Source: Micrococcales bacterium 31B (GTDB lineage Bacteria > Actinomycetota > Actinomycetes > Actinomycetales > Dermabacteraceae). Taken from it: 64,000 nt of DNA. The position numbers and the translations under genes were made by a program. The stretch is taken from the NCBI GenBank assembly GCA_022803075.1, contig JAFFTF010000001.1, positions 588,752 through 652,751 of the forward strand. Direction: 5' to 3'. Under the pieces are notes generated by a model that saw only the letters and a program-made list of their open reading frames with translations, had not been told where the DNA came from and made no database searches. Positions 1 through 8,328 of this stretch are shown piece after piece; position 1 is the first letter of the stretch, and the number at the start of each line of letters is the position of its first letter.

Positions 1-73
1 CCGGGCTCTGCGTTTCGCCTGCGAGCCGGACCCCCGCGTCACGGGCATTCCCTCGACGAAGGGTGCGCTGTGA
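1..73 (+). CDS. hisB: Imidazoleglycerol-phosphate dehydratase, C-terminal end (partial)
   Basis: The window opens inside a gene on the plus strand. Read from base 2, the last 23 codons include [17 protein letters not shown] before the TGA at 71-73. This is the characteristic end of HisB, which dehydrates imidazole glycerol phosphate in histidine synthesis. The next gene starts with a GTG that overlaps this stop (GTGA), so the two are translationally coupled. Only the tail is visible; the call rests on this motif and on hisH lying just downstream. Confidence 0.85.
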   Translation, partial: RALRFACEPDPRVTGIPSTKGAL

Positions 74-762
74 GCGAGCCCACCGGGGCGTCCCGAGATT
101 TTGAGAATCAACCCAATGTGGCGGTGGTGGTGACGCCGTTGCGCCAGGCGGCGAAGCTGGCGGCGGCGCTGAAGTTGGGAGAGTCGCAGGGTTTGGAACT
201 TGATTGTCGCGTGGTCGAGTCGCGCTCGGGCGCCCTGGCCGTGCGAGAGGTTCCCGTCAAGGCACTGGGCGCGTTGACGGTCGATGACATCGATGCGATT
301 GATTTCGACTCGCTCAGCATGGATGACCTGCTGGGCGGTACCGGAGCCGGGTCCGGGGCGTCCGTTCCCGACGATGCTTCGGCGCTGCTCGGGGGCTCGA
401 CCGGGGAGTCTAGCGACGCGGCGCCATTCGAACGCAACGAGGCTCCAGCCCTGGACCCGACGAGCGTCGAGGCGCTGGCGCAGTACGTCTCAACCCTCTT
501 GCCGAAGTACGAGGTCTTGTTGCTGAACAAGGTGGGCGGCAAAGTGACGGCGACGCGGTGGCTGGACGGCAAGGCGATCGGCACGGTTGCCCCTGGCCTG
601 GTAATGATGCAACTTGATGAGTTTACGCAGTCGCTCGTGCTGGGCACGCGACGCATCGGCGAGATCGCGGACGCCCTTGACCCCGCAACGTTCACTCCGG
701 GTCAGACCATTCGGGGGATCTTCAACCCCTTCAAGAAAAAGCCAAAGGATTCAGATGACTGA
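70..762 (+). CDS. Conserved his-operon protein of unknown function (230 aa)
   Basis: I do not recognise a named domain. The protein has an N-terminal part of about 75 residues with alternating hydrophobic segments, then an acidic, Gly/Ser/Ala-rich linker (about residues 75-130), then a C-terminal part of about 100 residues ending in a basic and acidic tail ([13 protein letters not shown]). There is no signal peptide or membrane segment, so it is probably cytoplasmic. It overlaps hisB by 4 bases at its start and hisH by 8 bases at its end, so it is an integral member of the his operon. A structural or accessory role near HisH/HisF is possible, but that is inference from position only. Confidence 0.8.
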   Translation: MSEPTGASRDFENQPNVAVVVTPLRQAAKLAAALKLGESQGLELDCRVVESRSGALAVREVPVKALGALTVDDIDAIDFDSLSMDDLLGGTGAGSGASVPDDASALLGGSTGESSDAAPFERNEAPALDPTSVEALAQYVSTLLPKYEVLLLNKVGGKVTATRWLDGKAIGTVAPGLVMMQLDEFTQSLVLGTRRIGEIADALDPATFTPGQTIRGIFNPFKKKPKDSDD

Positions 763-1390
763 TCGCCAGCAGGTTGTAGTCTTTGACTACGGTTCGGGCA
801 ACGTGCGCTCCGTGGTGCGCGCACTGGAGAACGTGGGTGCCGAGGTGCAACTCACGCGTGACCCCCAGGCCGTGCGGGCCGCCGATGGACTGGTCGTGCC
901 CGGGGTGGGCGCGTTTGCCTCGGTCATGGCGCAATTGCGGGACGCGCAGGGCCCCCGGTTGATCGAGCGTCGGCTGTCTGGTGGGCGGCCCGTGCTCGGC
1001 ATTTGCGTGGGTGCCCAGGTGATGTTCGAGGGTGGTGTCGAGCACGGGGACTTCACGGAGGGGCTGCAGCAGTGGCCGGGAGTGGTGGAGCGGCTGAAAG
1101 CCGATGTGGTGCCGCACATGGGCTGGAACACGGTTGACGTACCGGAGGGCACGCGACTGTTTCGTGGCATTGAGTCGGAGCGGTTCTACTTTGTGCATTC
1201 GTATGCCGCGCAGGCCTGGACATTGGAGCCGTATCCGTCGATCCCGGCCCCGCTCGTGACCTGGTCGGAACACGGTTCTCGTTTTGTGGCGGCGGTCGAG
1301 AATGGGCCCCTGTCGGTGACGCAGTTTCACCCCGAGAAGTCGGGTGCGGCGGGCGAGGCGCTGCTGCGCAACTGGTTAGGCACGCTCTAG
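755..1390 (+). CDS. hisH: Imidazole glycerol phosphate synthase, glutaminase subunit HisH
   Basis: HisH (211 aa) is the class I glutamine amidotransferase half of imidazole glycerol phosphate synthase; it releases ammonia from glutamine and passes it to HisF. The triad is visible: Cys84 in [11 protein letters not shown], and His192 and Glu194 in [10 protein letters not shown]. The N-terminal [11 protein letters not shown] and the oxyanion strand VVPGVGAF are typical. The ATG at 755 was chosen because it gives the family length and lies inside the end of the preceding gene, as coupled genes do; longer in-frame starts would add non-homologous residues. hisF is not in the window. Confidence 0.96.
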   Translation: MTDRQQVVVFDYGSGNVRSVVRALENVGAEVQLTRDPQAVRAADGLVVPGVGAFASVMAQLRDAQGPRLIERRLSGGRPVLGICVGAQVMFEGGVEHGDFTEGLQQWPGVVERLKADVVPHMGWNTVDVPEGTRLFRGIESERFYFVHSYAAQAWTLEPYPSIPAPLVTWSEHGSRFVAAVENGPLSVTQFHPEKSGAAGEALLRNWLGTL

Positions 1391-1569
1391 TGTGGCAGGC
1401 GCTGGTGTGCCTCGTCGTCGCGGGGTTCTTGGGCGGCGGCGCGTGGTCGATGGCCTCCCAGGGTAAGCCGCGGTCGGTCGTGGTGTTGCTCGTGATTCCG
1501 GCGGTAGTTTTGGCGGCCTTCGCGGTGTGGATGCTCGTCGAGGTGGCCCGCTCGGCCGCTGCATCCTAG
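1390..1569 (+). CDS. Small membrane protein (59 aa) coupled to hisH
   Basis: A GTG overlapping the last base of the hisH stop (TAGTG) opens a 59-codon frame. The product has two hydrophobic segments, about residues 4-20 (ALVCLVVAGFLGGGAW) and 30-52 (VVVLLVIPAVVLAAFAVWML), joined by a short basic loop (SQGKPRS), and ends in ARSAAAS. This predicts a two-helix inner-membrane microprotein. No family is recognised. The exact stop/start overlap and clear membrane topology argue that it is real; its role in a histidine operon is unknown. Confidence 0.7.
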   Translation: MWQALVCLVVAGFLGGGAWSMASQGKPRSVVVLLVIPAVVLAAFAVWMLVEVARSAAAS

Positions 1570-1630
1570 AGTTTTTACCAAAACTTGAACCTTTGATGAC
1601 TTTCGATGGTATTTGTGGCACTCTTTACGC

Positions 1631-4600
1631 ATGGCTAGTAAAGAAACCCTCACAGAGTCCCCTGTTTACTGCTTGGGTTACGAGGCCGGCTACGCGCTGG
1701 CGCTGAACGCCTCGACCCAGGCACTACCCCCGCTCGAGACCATCGGTCTTGGCGTACAAACGGCAGTCATCACGTTCCCAGCGACCTTCAACCAACGCTG
1801 GGCACACGAGTACCAGGCTGGCCACAGCGTCGGTCAGTTCGACGGCTACCGGCAAGGTCGCGAAGCAGTGCCAGCGCCCACGGCCGCGCCGCGGCAGCCG
1901 TGGGCGGCCCCCGCGCCGTCCGTCCCACCGGCACAGTCGTCGCCCGCCCCGTTCGTGGCTCCCGTCGCGTCGCCCGCCCCGTTCGTGGCTCCCGTCGCGT
2001 CGCCGGCCCCGTTCGTGGTTCCCGTCGCGTCGCCCGCCCCGTTCGTGGCTCCCGTCGCGTCGCCGGCCCCGTTCGTGGCTCCCGTCGCGTCGCCCGCCCC
2101 GTTCGTGGCTCCCGTCGCGTCGCCCGCCCCGTACGCGTCCCCGGCCCCGTACGCAACCGCGGCCCCGTCGCTGCCGCAGTCAAGCCGCACCGCGCCGCCG
2201 TCGCCCCCCGTCGCCTCCCGGCCGGGTGCCGACAAGCCGAGGGGCAACCTGGGCCTCAACCTGCTGCTGTTTGTCGGCGCGGGGCTCGTGATCGCGGCGG
2301 CCGCCGTGATGATCGCGGTGATGGGCAGCGACGTCTCCAAGTTCATCGGAATCCTGGCGCTCGCGGGCGGAACCTACGCGCTCGGCCTCGCACTCTACAA
2401 CCGGGTGCGGACGTTGCGCCCCGCGGCCGTGGCCTTCCTCGGAATCGGCCTCGCGTCGATTCCCCTGGCTGGAGTCGCGTTTACCTACTATCTCGACGTT
2501 CCCGCCACCACATCGTGGCTGGTCGCCTCCCTCGTGGGCGTCGTCGCCTTCGCGGTCGCGACCCTCATCACGCGCAGCGAGTTCGTCGCCTATTTCGCCA
2601 TCTTGTCTCTCGCCTCGGCGATTACGTCGCCGGCCGCGGGCTTCGCTACGCATCTGGCGTGGCAGATCGCTGCCCTCATAGTGCTCTCCACGGGGCTCAC
2701 CGTGCTCAATGCCACCCTGGGAACGACATTGCCGCCCTACTTGCGTCGGCCCGCGCGGATCAGCGGGGCGGCCCTCGGCTGGCTGATGTTAGGCGTGATG
2801 CTGTTCGTACAGCCGCAAATCACGACCGCGCAGATGTGCACCTTGTTGCTGGTCTCCGCCCTCAATTTCGCGGTCACGGCACGCATCGTTGGTGCGCCAC
2901 TGACCGTGGTGCGGTCGGGTTACGGTGCTTCATCGCGAATCCTCGCGGCCCTAGCCGTGCTGTTTCTGGCCGAAGACGCCGGCGCCTCCAGCGTCGTGCT
3001 CATCGCTCTAGCAGTGGCCCTGTGCGCGGCCAACCTGGTGGCCTCGGTGGAGGTTTTGCGCCGTGGCAAGGCACGCGTCGGGGGGCTGCGCACCATTTTC
3101 GACACGCTGCATGAAGACACGCCCCTGCCGGAGATTGGCCAACCCGCGCCGATCATGCTGGAGAAGCGGTCTCCCGCAGCCACCGCTCGACTGCAGGTGC
3201 AGGGCGCTCTCGTGCTCGAATTCTGCATGCTACTGGCCGGGCTCTGTGGCCTGGTGGGCGTCTACATCTTGGCGAGCATCTCGGCCCTAGGCCAGGCGGG
3301 CGGGGCCTTCACGCTGGAGGCCGCGATGCCGTATCTCCCCGTTGCCTGCCTGCTCGTCGCGAGTTACTACCTCGTGGTACGCCTCTCCGCACCCGGCTGG
3401 ATGGTCGTGGGCGCCGCAGCCTGCATAGCCCTCGGCGATGCCGTCAACCACAGCGTCGGCGCGGCCCAATACGGCGGACTCTTGGTGTGTACGCTGGCGG
3501 TTTTGGGTGCGCTGGCGAGCGTAGCGGTCATGGAACGCCTTGCCGACAGCAGCGCGATTCGCGTGAGCGGAGCCGTGGCGCTTGGTCTACTGGCCGTTGC
3601 GGCTCCCGTGCTCGGCCTCGACGCCGATCGCCTCGCCGTGTGCGTCATGCTCGTGCTGCTCGCGGGATCGCTGGCCATCGCCCAGTATTCGTTGCGGGTC
3701 TGGTGGGGGTTGATTCCGGCCGTGCTGCTGCTAACGCTCGCCGTGTATCAGGCGTTCGCGCTTCGCTTCGACGAGGGCTACGCCCAGTACCTCTCGACCG
3801 CCGTGACGGGTGCCGCCGTGGTGGTTACCCAGCAACTCGTGTGCCTGCGACCCGCGAACGGCGCTCCCTCGGCGTCCAGTAATCGACTGCGCGTTACAAC
3901 CATGCTCGTGTCTGGTGTGGTGCTGGGCATGATGTCGGTCGCGTTCGTGCCGAGCCTGGTGCTCCTGAACAGTGATTGGGCGGTCACTCCGGGCGTCCTG
4001 GTGCTCACTCTGCTGCCGCTGGCCGCTCCGACCCTTGGGCTGGCCGCGCAATCCCTGCGGCCCCGCCTCGTGCCCACCCTCGGCCTCACGCGGCGCGGCA
4101 TGTGGCTCGGTGCGACGATCCTGCCGGCGGCGGGCGTCCTGTGGGCGGCAATTCTCGAGACGGGCGCCACGGAGGTGCTCGCGGGCGTCTCTGCGCTCGC
4201 GCTGGCCGCGGGCCTGCACGCGCTCAGCACGAGTCGTCTCGGTTCGTACTGGCAGCGGCTGGACGCCTCGGTGGGCATTATCAGCGAACCTAACTCGGGC
4301 AGCCTGCCGTCGGAGCGCCCCCTGTGGCCCGTCACGATCGCGCTGGTGATGCTGCTTTGTGTCGGCGGTGGCGCGGCCACGGTGCTCGGCAATGGTGGCA
4401 TGAGCGTGTTCTTGGCAGAGATGCTGGTCGTGCTCCTGGCCTCGGTGTCGTGGCGCTACCCCGCTGGCCGCGTGATCGCCGTGGTCGGCATCGTGGGCGC
4501 CATCATCTACCTGTCCCGATCCAGCGCCTGGGCCATGATGATGATCGCGGGCTTCGCGATCATCGCCGTGGTGATCTTGCTGCTGCTGCGCGCCGGGCGG

Positions 4601-4666
4601 GCCTCCCGGGTTGCTCCGGAGCCGGTGTCGCCGCATGACCTCGGCGCCGCGGGAACGCGCCTCTAA
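1631..4666 (+). CDS. Large polytopic membrane protein with N-terminal decapeptide repeats (1011 aa)
   Basis: Residues 1-100 look cytoplasmic and soluble and contain GY/EY-type motifs (GYEAGYALAL, EYQAGHSVGQFDGYRQG). Residues about 104-163 are six copies of SPAPFVAPVA, followed by a Pro/Ala/Ser-rich stretch to about 205. The remaining 800 residues are a near-continuous run of more than 20 hydrophobic helices, ending in a short Arg-rich tail. No catalytic motif is recognised; large multi-helix proteins of unknown function like this occur in actinobacteria. The ATG at 1631 was preferred to an upstream TTG at 1613. The gene stands alone between the his genes and hisA, with a stem-loop after its stop. 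Confidence 0.8.
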   Translation: MASKETLTESPVYCLGYEAGYALALNASTQALPPLETIGLGVQTAVITFPATFNQRWAHEYQAGHSVGQFDGYRQGREAVPAPTAAPRQPWAAPAPSVPPAQSSPAPFVAPVASPAPFVAPVASPAPFVVPVASPAPFVAPVASPAPFVAPVASPAPFVAPVASPAPYASPAPYATAAPSLPQSSRTAPPSPPVASRPGADKPRGNLGLNLLLFVGAGLVIAAAAVMIAVMGSDVSKFIGILALAGGTYALGLALYNRVRTLRPAAVAFLGIGLASIPLAGVAFTYYLDVPATTSWLVASLVGVVAFAVATLITRSEFVAYFAILSLASAITSPAAGFATHLAWQIAALIVLSTGLTVLNATLGTTLPPYLRRPARISGAALGWLMLGVMLFVQPQITTAQMCTLLLVSALNFAVTARIVGAPLTVVRSGYGASSRILAALAVLFLAEDAGASSVVLIALAVALCAANLVASVEVLRRGKARVGGLRTIFDTLHEDTPLPEIGQPAPIMLEKRSPAATARLQVQGALVLEFCMLLAGLCGLVGVYILASISALGQAGGAFTLEAAMPYLPVACLLVASYYLVVRLSAPGWMVVGAAACIALGDAVNHSVGAAQYGGLLVCTLAVLGALASVAVMERLADSSAIRVSGAVALGLLAVAAPVLGLDADRLAVCVMLVLLAGSLAIAQYSLRVWWGLIPAVLLLTLAVYQAFALRFDEGYAQYLSTAVTGAAVVVTQQLVCLRPANGAPSASSNRLRVTTMLVSGVVLGMMSVAFVPSLVLLNSDWAVTPGVLVLTLLPLAAPTLGLAAQSLRPRLVPTLGLTRRGMWLGATILPAAGVLWAAILETGATEVLAGVSALALAAGLHALSTSRLGSYWQRLDASVGIISEPNSGSLPSERPLWPVTIALVMLLCVGGGAATVLGNGGMSVFLAEMLVVLLASVSWRYPAGRVIAVVGIVGAIIYLSRSSAWAMMMIAGFAIIAVVILLLLRAGRASRVAPEPVSPHDLGAAGTRL
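1941..2120 (+). repeat. Six tandem 30-bp units, in frame
   Basis: Six consecutive 30-bp units encode SPAPFVAPVA (the third copy reads SPAPFVVPVA). The third and fifth units carry the same base change (CGCCGG for CGCCCG), so the array appears to have grown by unequal exchange of pairs. Degenerate remnants (SPAPYASPAPYA) follow to about 2160. Because 30 is a multiple of three, copy number can change without breaking the reading frame. Confidence 0.95.
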
Positions 4667-4696
4667 GGCAGCGCGGGCGCACCGCGCCTTCAAAAT

Positions 4697-4741
4697 CACG
4701 TCATCGCCGCTCCGCTGATTTCGCGGGGCGGCGATGACGTG
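4697..4741. terminator. Perfect long stem-loop after the membrane-protein gene
   Basis: A 19-bp stem (left arm from 4697, right arm to 4741; one G-T pair) encloses a 7-base loop. It lies 30 bases past the stop of the 1011-aa gene and about 50 bases before the hisA promoter. There is no T-tract on the plus strand; the opposite strand has ATTTTG after the stem. It is most likely a terminator that insulates hisA, although symmetry also allows a protein-binding site. Confidence 0.6.
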
Positions 4742-4791
4742 TGTCGCGAGCACATGGCGATATGCCGCGCGGTGTGGCGCGCGGCGGCCCT

Positions 4792-4797
4792 TAATCT
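4792..4797 (+). promoter_or_regulatory. -10 hexamer for a leaderless hisA transcript
   Basis: TAATCT ends exactly six bases before the GTG at 4804. The transcription start would therefore fall on the start codon, which also has no Shine-Dalgarno sequence. The -35 region is not distinctive. Confidence 0.5.
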
Positions 4798-4803
4798 AGG
4801 GTG

Positions 4804-5547
4804 GTGACTGATTCTTTGCGCCTTGAACTTCTTCCCGCTGTCGACGTCGCCGATGGCCAGGCTGTGCGCCTGGTCCAGGGCGAGGCGGGCAGCGAATCCC
4901 GCTACGGTGACCCCATGGCCGCCGCCTTGGCCTGGCAAAATTCCGGTGCCGAGTGGATCCACCTGGTAGACCTCGATGCGGCCTTCGGCCGCGGCAGTAA
5001 CGCCGAACTCCTGGCCGACGTGGTCGGCCGCCTCGATGTGGCGGTCGAGCTCTCCGGCGGCATTCGCGACGACGAGTCGCTCGAGCGGGCGCTCGCGACG
5101 GGGTGTAAGCGCGTCAACCTCGGCACGGCAGCGCTCGAAAACCCCGACTGGACCGCCAAAGTGATTTCGCAGTACGGCGACCGCATTGCGGTGGGCCTCG
5201 ACGTGCGCGGCACGACGCTCGCGGCCCGCGGCTGGACCCAGGAGGGTGGCGACCTGTGGGAGGTTCTCGCTCGCCTCGATGCCGACGGATGCTCGCGTTA
5301 CGTGGTGACCGACGTGACCAAGGACGGTACGCTGCAGGGTCCAAACCTCGACCTCCTGCGCGAGGTGTGTGCGCGAACCACGGCACCCGTGGTGGCCTCG
5401 GGCGGCATCTCGAACCTCGACGATATTAGGGCGCTCCGCTCGCTCGTCGAGGTGGGTGTTGAGGGAGCCATCGTCGGCAAGGCCCTCTACGCGCAGGCGT
5501 TCACCCTCGAAGAGGCGCTCGACCTCGCGGGCCGTCCGGGGGCATGA
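4804..5547 (+). CDS. priA: Phosphoribosyl isomerase A (bifunctional HisA/TrpF type)
   Basis: This TIM-barrel isomerase converts ProFAR to PRFAR in histidine synthesis; actinobacterial PriA proteins also act as TrpF on phosphoribosyl anthranilate. Visible motifs are [15 protein letters not shown] with the first catalytic Asp, the phosphate-binding loops [10 protein letters not shown] and [11 protein letters not shown], and [28 protein letters not shown] carries the Arg and Trp that in the Mycobacterium tuberculosis enzyme allow dual substrate use. Two GTG starts (4801, 4804) are possible; 4804 fits a leaderless promoter. It overlaps the next gene by four bases (ATGA). Dual activity is inferred from these residues and from the phylum. 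Confidence 0.93.
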   Translation: MTDSLRLELLPAVDVADGQAVRLVQGEAGSESRYGDPMAAALAWQNSGAEWIHLVDLDAAFGRGSNAELLADVVGRLDVAVELSGGIRDDESLERALATGCKRVNLGTAALENPDWTAKVISQYGDRIAVGLDVRGTTLAARGWTQEGGDLWEVLARLDADGCSRYVVTDVTKDGTLQGPNLDLLREVCARTTAPVVASGGISNLDDIRALRSLVEVGVEGAIVGKALYAQAFTLEEALDLAGRPGA

Positions 5548-6323
5548 GCGACTACTCGCATCTGCCCAGGGCCGATTCGGCGGGCATCAGCTTTAGCGGC
5601 CGCACCCTCGGCGCGACACCTTTCGCGGGCGACACGGGGGAGACCCCCGCCGGCCTGCGTGCGGCGCTGCAAGCGCTCGGAGGCGAGCCTGCCGACCCGG
5701 CCGCCAGGGCGTCCGGACTGACCGATCTCGTGGCGGCGCTCGCCGGCACGCGCGTGTTCGTGCCCGTGGTGGCGGTGCTGGGCGAGACGGCCGCGGGTGC
5801 GAGGGGCGTGACCAGCGACAAGAATGCCGACATGGCGCTCGTGACGGTGGCGGCGCCGGACGGCCGCACCGCGTTGCCGATCTTCACGTCGGTTGCCGAC
5901 CTGGCCGCGTGGAACGCGTCTGCCCGACCGATTCCGGTCGAAGCGGAGCGCGCCGCGCTCTCGGCGGTCTCCGAGCGCTGCGATGTCATGGTGGTGAACC
6001 CCGGCAGCGATGCCGCGGTGATTTCGCGCACCGCCATGTGGGCCCTCGCGCGGGGGCTCGGCTGGGTGCCGTCGTTTACCAACCCCGCGGTGCTGGACGC
6101 CATCGTGGCCGCGTTGGCACCCGAACCCGCGGTGCTCTCTCATGCGTGTGGGCCGGGCCGCTCGGGTGCGCTGCGCCTGACCCTGACGCTCGTGGACGGG
6201 CTGAACTCGACGCAGGTCAACGACCTGGTGGGCCGAGTGCAGTCGCGGTTGTCGGAGGCTCAGGCGGTGGCTGACGGGGTCGATGGGCTCGAAGTGACGT
6301 TGCGCAGCGGGGGCACCCGCTAG
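5544..6323 (+). CDS. SseB-domain protein
   Basis: The 259-aa protein has an SseB N-terminal-type domain: [12 protein letters not shown], a Lys/Asp-containing turn ([12 protein letters not shown]), then [18 protein letters not shown] and [21 protein letters not shown]. These domains are common in actinobacteria, often beside hisA or infC, and have no settled enzymatic role. There is no signal peptide. The start overlaps the priA stop (ATGA), so the two are one transcription unit. The end overlaps the convergent CDF gene by four bases. Confidence 0.85.
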   Translation: MSDYSHLPRADSAGISFSGRTLGATPFAGDTGETPAGLRAALQALGGEPADPAARASGLTDLVAALAGTRVFVPVVAVLGETAAGARGVTSDKNADMALVTVAAPDGRTALPIFTSVADLAAWNASARPIPVEAERAALSAVSERCDVMVVNPGSDAAVISRTAMWALARGLGWVPSFTNPAVLDAIVAALAPEPAVLSHACGPGRSGALRLTLTLVDGLNSTQVNDLVGRVQSRLSEAQAVADGVDGLEVTLRSGGTR

Positions 6324-7273
6324 CGTTCCGCTGCCACGTGTTCCGCCCCGCCGATGCACGCGCCGGGCGTGGGCCCGCACAGGGAGCGAGGCTCCAGTTG
6401 AAAGGTCGCGTGGGCGATGGGCACTTCGAAGTGGGTCGCGACGCACTGCTTCAGGTCGGCGAGCTGCTGCCGGGCATGGCCGTCGTCGAAGCACTCGTCG
6501 TCGACGACGATGTGCGCCGTGAGCACGGGCAATCCCGTGGCGATTAGCGACGCGTGCAGGTCGTGCACCGACCGCACGTGGGGCACCTCGAGCAGGTGAC
6601 CGCGCACGGCGTCGAGGTCGAGCCCGGCCGGTGTGCTCTCGAGCAGCACGTCCACGGTCTCGCGAATGAGTCGCACTGCGCGGGGCACAATCAGGGCGCC
6701 GATGAGGAGCGCGGCGATGGAGTCAGCGGCCGCGTAACCCGTGAGGGCAATGACGATGGCCGCTACGATGACCGCCACCGAGCCGAGGGCATCATTGACG
6801 ACCTCGAGAAACGCGGCGCGCAGGTTCAGGGAGTGCCCGCGCCGCGAGGCCAGGATGGCAATGGCGATGAGGTTACATACCAGGCCCAGGATGCCGAACC
6901 AGAGCATTTCGCTCGCGGCGACGGTAGAGGGGTGAAGTAGCCGGTTCACGCTTTCGGCGACGACGAAGAGACCCACCGCGCACAGGAGTATGGCCTGCAG
7001 GAGGGCTGAGATGACCTCCGCGCGGCGCAGCCCCCAGGTGCGGCGATTGGTGGGCGGCCGACTCGAAAGGTATGCCGCGCAAAGGGCCATGGCGAGCCCG
7101 GCGACGTCGGTGAGCATGTGTGCGGCATCGATGAGGAGCGCGAGGGAGCGGGTGAGGGCGGCGCCCACGAGTTCGGCGACCAGCACGATGCTGGTGAGGA
7201 TCAGCGCCGCGCGCAGCCGCGCAGAGCCGTGGTCGAGGTTGTGGCTGTGGCCGTGTGCGTGCTGATGGCTCAT
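6320..7273 (-). CDS. Cation diffusion facilitator family metal exporter
   Basis: This is a CDF/CzcD-like metal(II)/H+ antiporter (317 aa), expected to export Zn2+ or a similar ion. It has a His-rich N-terminus (HQHAHGHSHNLDHG), about six membrane helices, and the helix-2 metal motif DAAHMLTDVAGL. In helix 5 the site reads EVVNDALGS, with Glu where many zinc exporters have His or Asp, so selectivity may differ. A cytoplasmic domain of about 90 residues follows (VRSVHDLHASLI, TAHIVVDDE). The start at 7273 has GGAAG ahead of it; a longer start at 7303 lies inside the palindrome and is less likely. It is transcribed divergently from the oxidoreductase at 7408. Confidence 0.92.
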   Translation of the reverse strand: MSHQHAHGHSHNLDHGSARLRAALILTSIVLVAELVGAALTRSLALLIDAAHMLTDVAGLAMALCAAYLSSRPPTNRRTWGLRRAEVISALLQAILLCAVGLFVVAESVNRLLHPSTVAASEMLWFGILGLVCNLIAIAILASRRGHSLNLRAAFLEVVNDALGSVAVIVAAIVIALTGYAAADSIAALLIGALIVPRAVRLIRETVDVLLESTPAGLDLDAVRGHLLEVPHVRSVHDLHASLIATGLPVLTAHIVVDDECFDDGHARQQLADLKQCVATHFEVPIAHATFQLEPRSLCGPTPGACIGGAEHVAAER

Positions 7274-7296
7274 GCGGGGGGCTTCCAAATCGACAT

Positions 7297-7330
7297 GACT
7301 CATAAATACATGCGAATGTATTTATGAGTC
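7297..7330. promoter_or_regulatory. Perfect 34-bp palindrome (operator) between divergent genes
   Basis: Two 15-bp arms (GACTCATAAATACAT and its exact complement) flank a 4-base centre GCGA. It lies 24 bases before the CDF start and 78 bases before the oxidoreductase start. The AT-rich, perfectly symmetric sequence in a GC-rich genome is typical of a dimeric repressor site (TetR, HxlR or MerR class). No regulator gene adjoins it. Confidence 0.8.
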
Positions 7331-7407
7331 AACTGTGGAATGACTCTCGGTGGCAATTCGTTACGCCTACGTACGTCATCTCACCTCTTCGAGAGAATGG
7401 ACCACTC

Positions 7408-8256
7408 ATGACCATTGCCATTACGGGAGCCAGCGGCAACATCGGCGGCACGACCGCGCGACTGCTGGCCGAGCGCGGGCTCACCGACCTTCGGCTCGTG
7501 GTTCGCAACGCCGCGCGTGCGCCCCAGATCGACGGCGCTACAGTCGCCCAGGCAACGTACCTCGATGAGGCGCCCCTGCGTGACGCCTTCGCGGGCGTAG
7601 ACACGCTGCTGCTGGTCTCGGCCGGCGAGAGCGAAAACCGCGTGGCAGAGCACGTGAACGCCGTCACCCAGGCCGTCGCGGCGGGCGTGCAGCACATCGT
7701 CTACACGTCGTTCGTAGGCGCGTCGCCCACCTCCACATTTCTGCTTGGCCGCGACCACCATGCCACCGAACAGGCCATCATCGCGAGCGGCGTGAACTAC
7801 ACGTTCCTGCGCGACAACTTCTACATCGACGTCTTCCCGCACTTCGCTAACGAGCAGGGAGTCATCGCCGGGCCCGGCGGGCAGGGCCGGTCCGCCGCCG
7901 TCGCGCGCGCCGACGTGTCGGCCGTGGCGGCGGTCGTCCTCGCCAACCCTTCGGCCCACGCGGGCGCCACGTACAACCTCACGGGCGCCCAAGCGCTCAC
8001 GCTCGACGAGATTGCGGCGGCCATCACTGCCGCCAGCGGCCGGGAGACCACGTATCACGAGGAGACCCTCGACGAGGCCTACGCCTCGAGGGCGGTCTAC
8101 GGAGCCGAAGCGTGGCAAGTCGACGCGTGGGTGAGCACCTACACCGCCATTGCCGCAGGAGAACTCGCCGCCGTCAGCACCGACGTCCGCACCCTTCTCG
8201 GCCGTGAACCGATCGGATTCGCCGAAGCCCTGGGGAAATCCCAGCCCCGGGGGTAG
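7408..8256 (+). CDS. NmrA-like NAD(P)-binding oxidoreductase (QorB/YtfG type)
   Basis: An atypical short-chain dehydrogenase of 282 aa. The Rossmann motif is ITGASGNIGGTTARLLAERG at the extreme N-terminus, followed by VDTLLLVSAGESENRVAEHVNAV, HIVYTSFVGASPTSTFLLGRDHHATEQ and YTFLRDNFYIDVFP, the pattern of NmrA/QorB proteins that reduce quinones or sense the NADP redox state. The classical Tyr-x-x-x-Lys is not present in standard form, as expected for the group. The ATG at 7408 has GAGAG upstream. Divergent pairing with a metal exporter across a palindrome suggests a shared stress response (inference). Confidence 0.85.
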   Translation: MTIAITGASGNIGGTTARLLAERGLTDLRLVVRNAARAPQIDGATVAQATYLDEAPLRDAFAGVDTLLLVSAGESENRVAEHVNAVTQAVAAGVQHIVYTSFVGASPTSTFLLGRDHHATEQAIIASGVNYTFLRDNFYIDVFPHFANEQGVIAGPGGQGRSAAVARADVSAVAAVVLANPSAHAGATYNLTGAQALTLDEIAAAITAASGRETTYHEETLDEAYASRAVYGAEAWQVDAWVSTYTAIAAGELAAVSTDVRTLLGREPIGFAEALGKSQPRG

Positions 8257-8328
8257 GGGGCCGCCGCGCCAGGGAGGGAGGCGGCGTCCGAAAAGAAAAA
8301 AATTGCCACAACCTGCGAACATGGTGTC

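Noticed and set aside
1941..2120. CRISPR or intergenic repeat
   Set aside because: The units are contiguous, in frame and inside a gene encoding a Pro-rich stalk.
1900..3114. Long overlapping open frames on both strands in high-GC genes (for example 1900-3114, 3731-4753, 23383-24681, 25280-27040, 44378-46069)
   Set aside because: They are shadows of well-supported genes, arising because GC-rich codons rarely create stops. Their products are Arg/Ala/Gly-rich and match no family.
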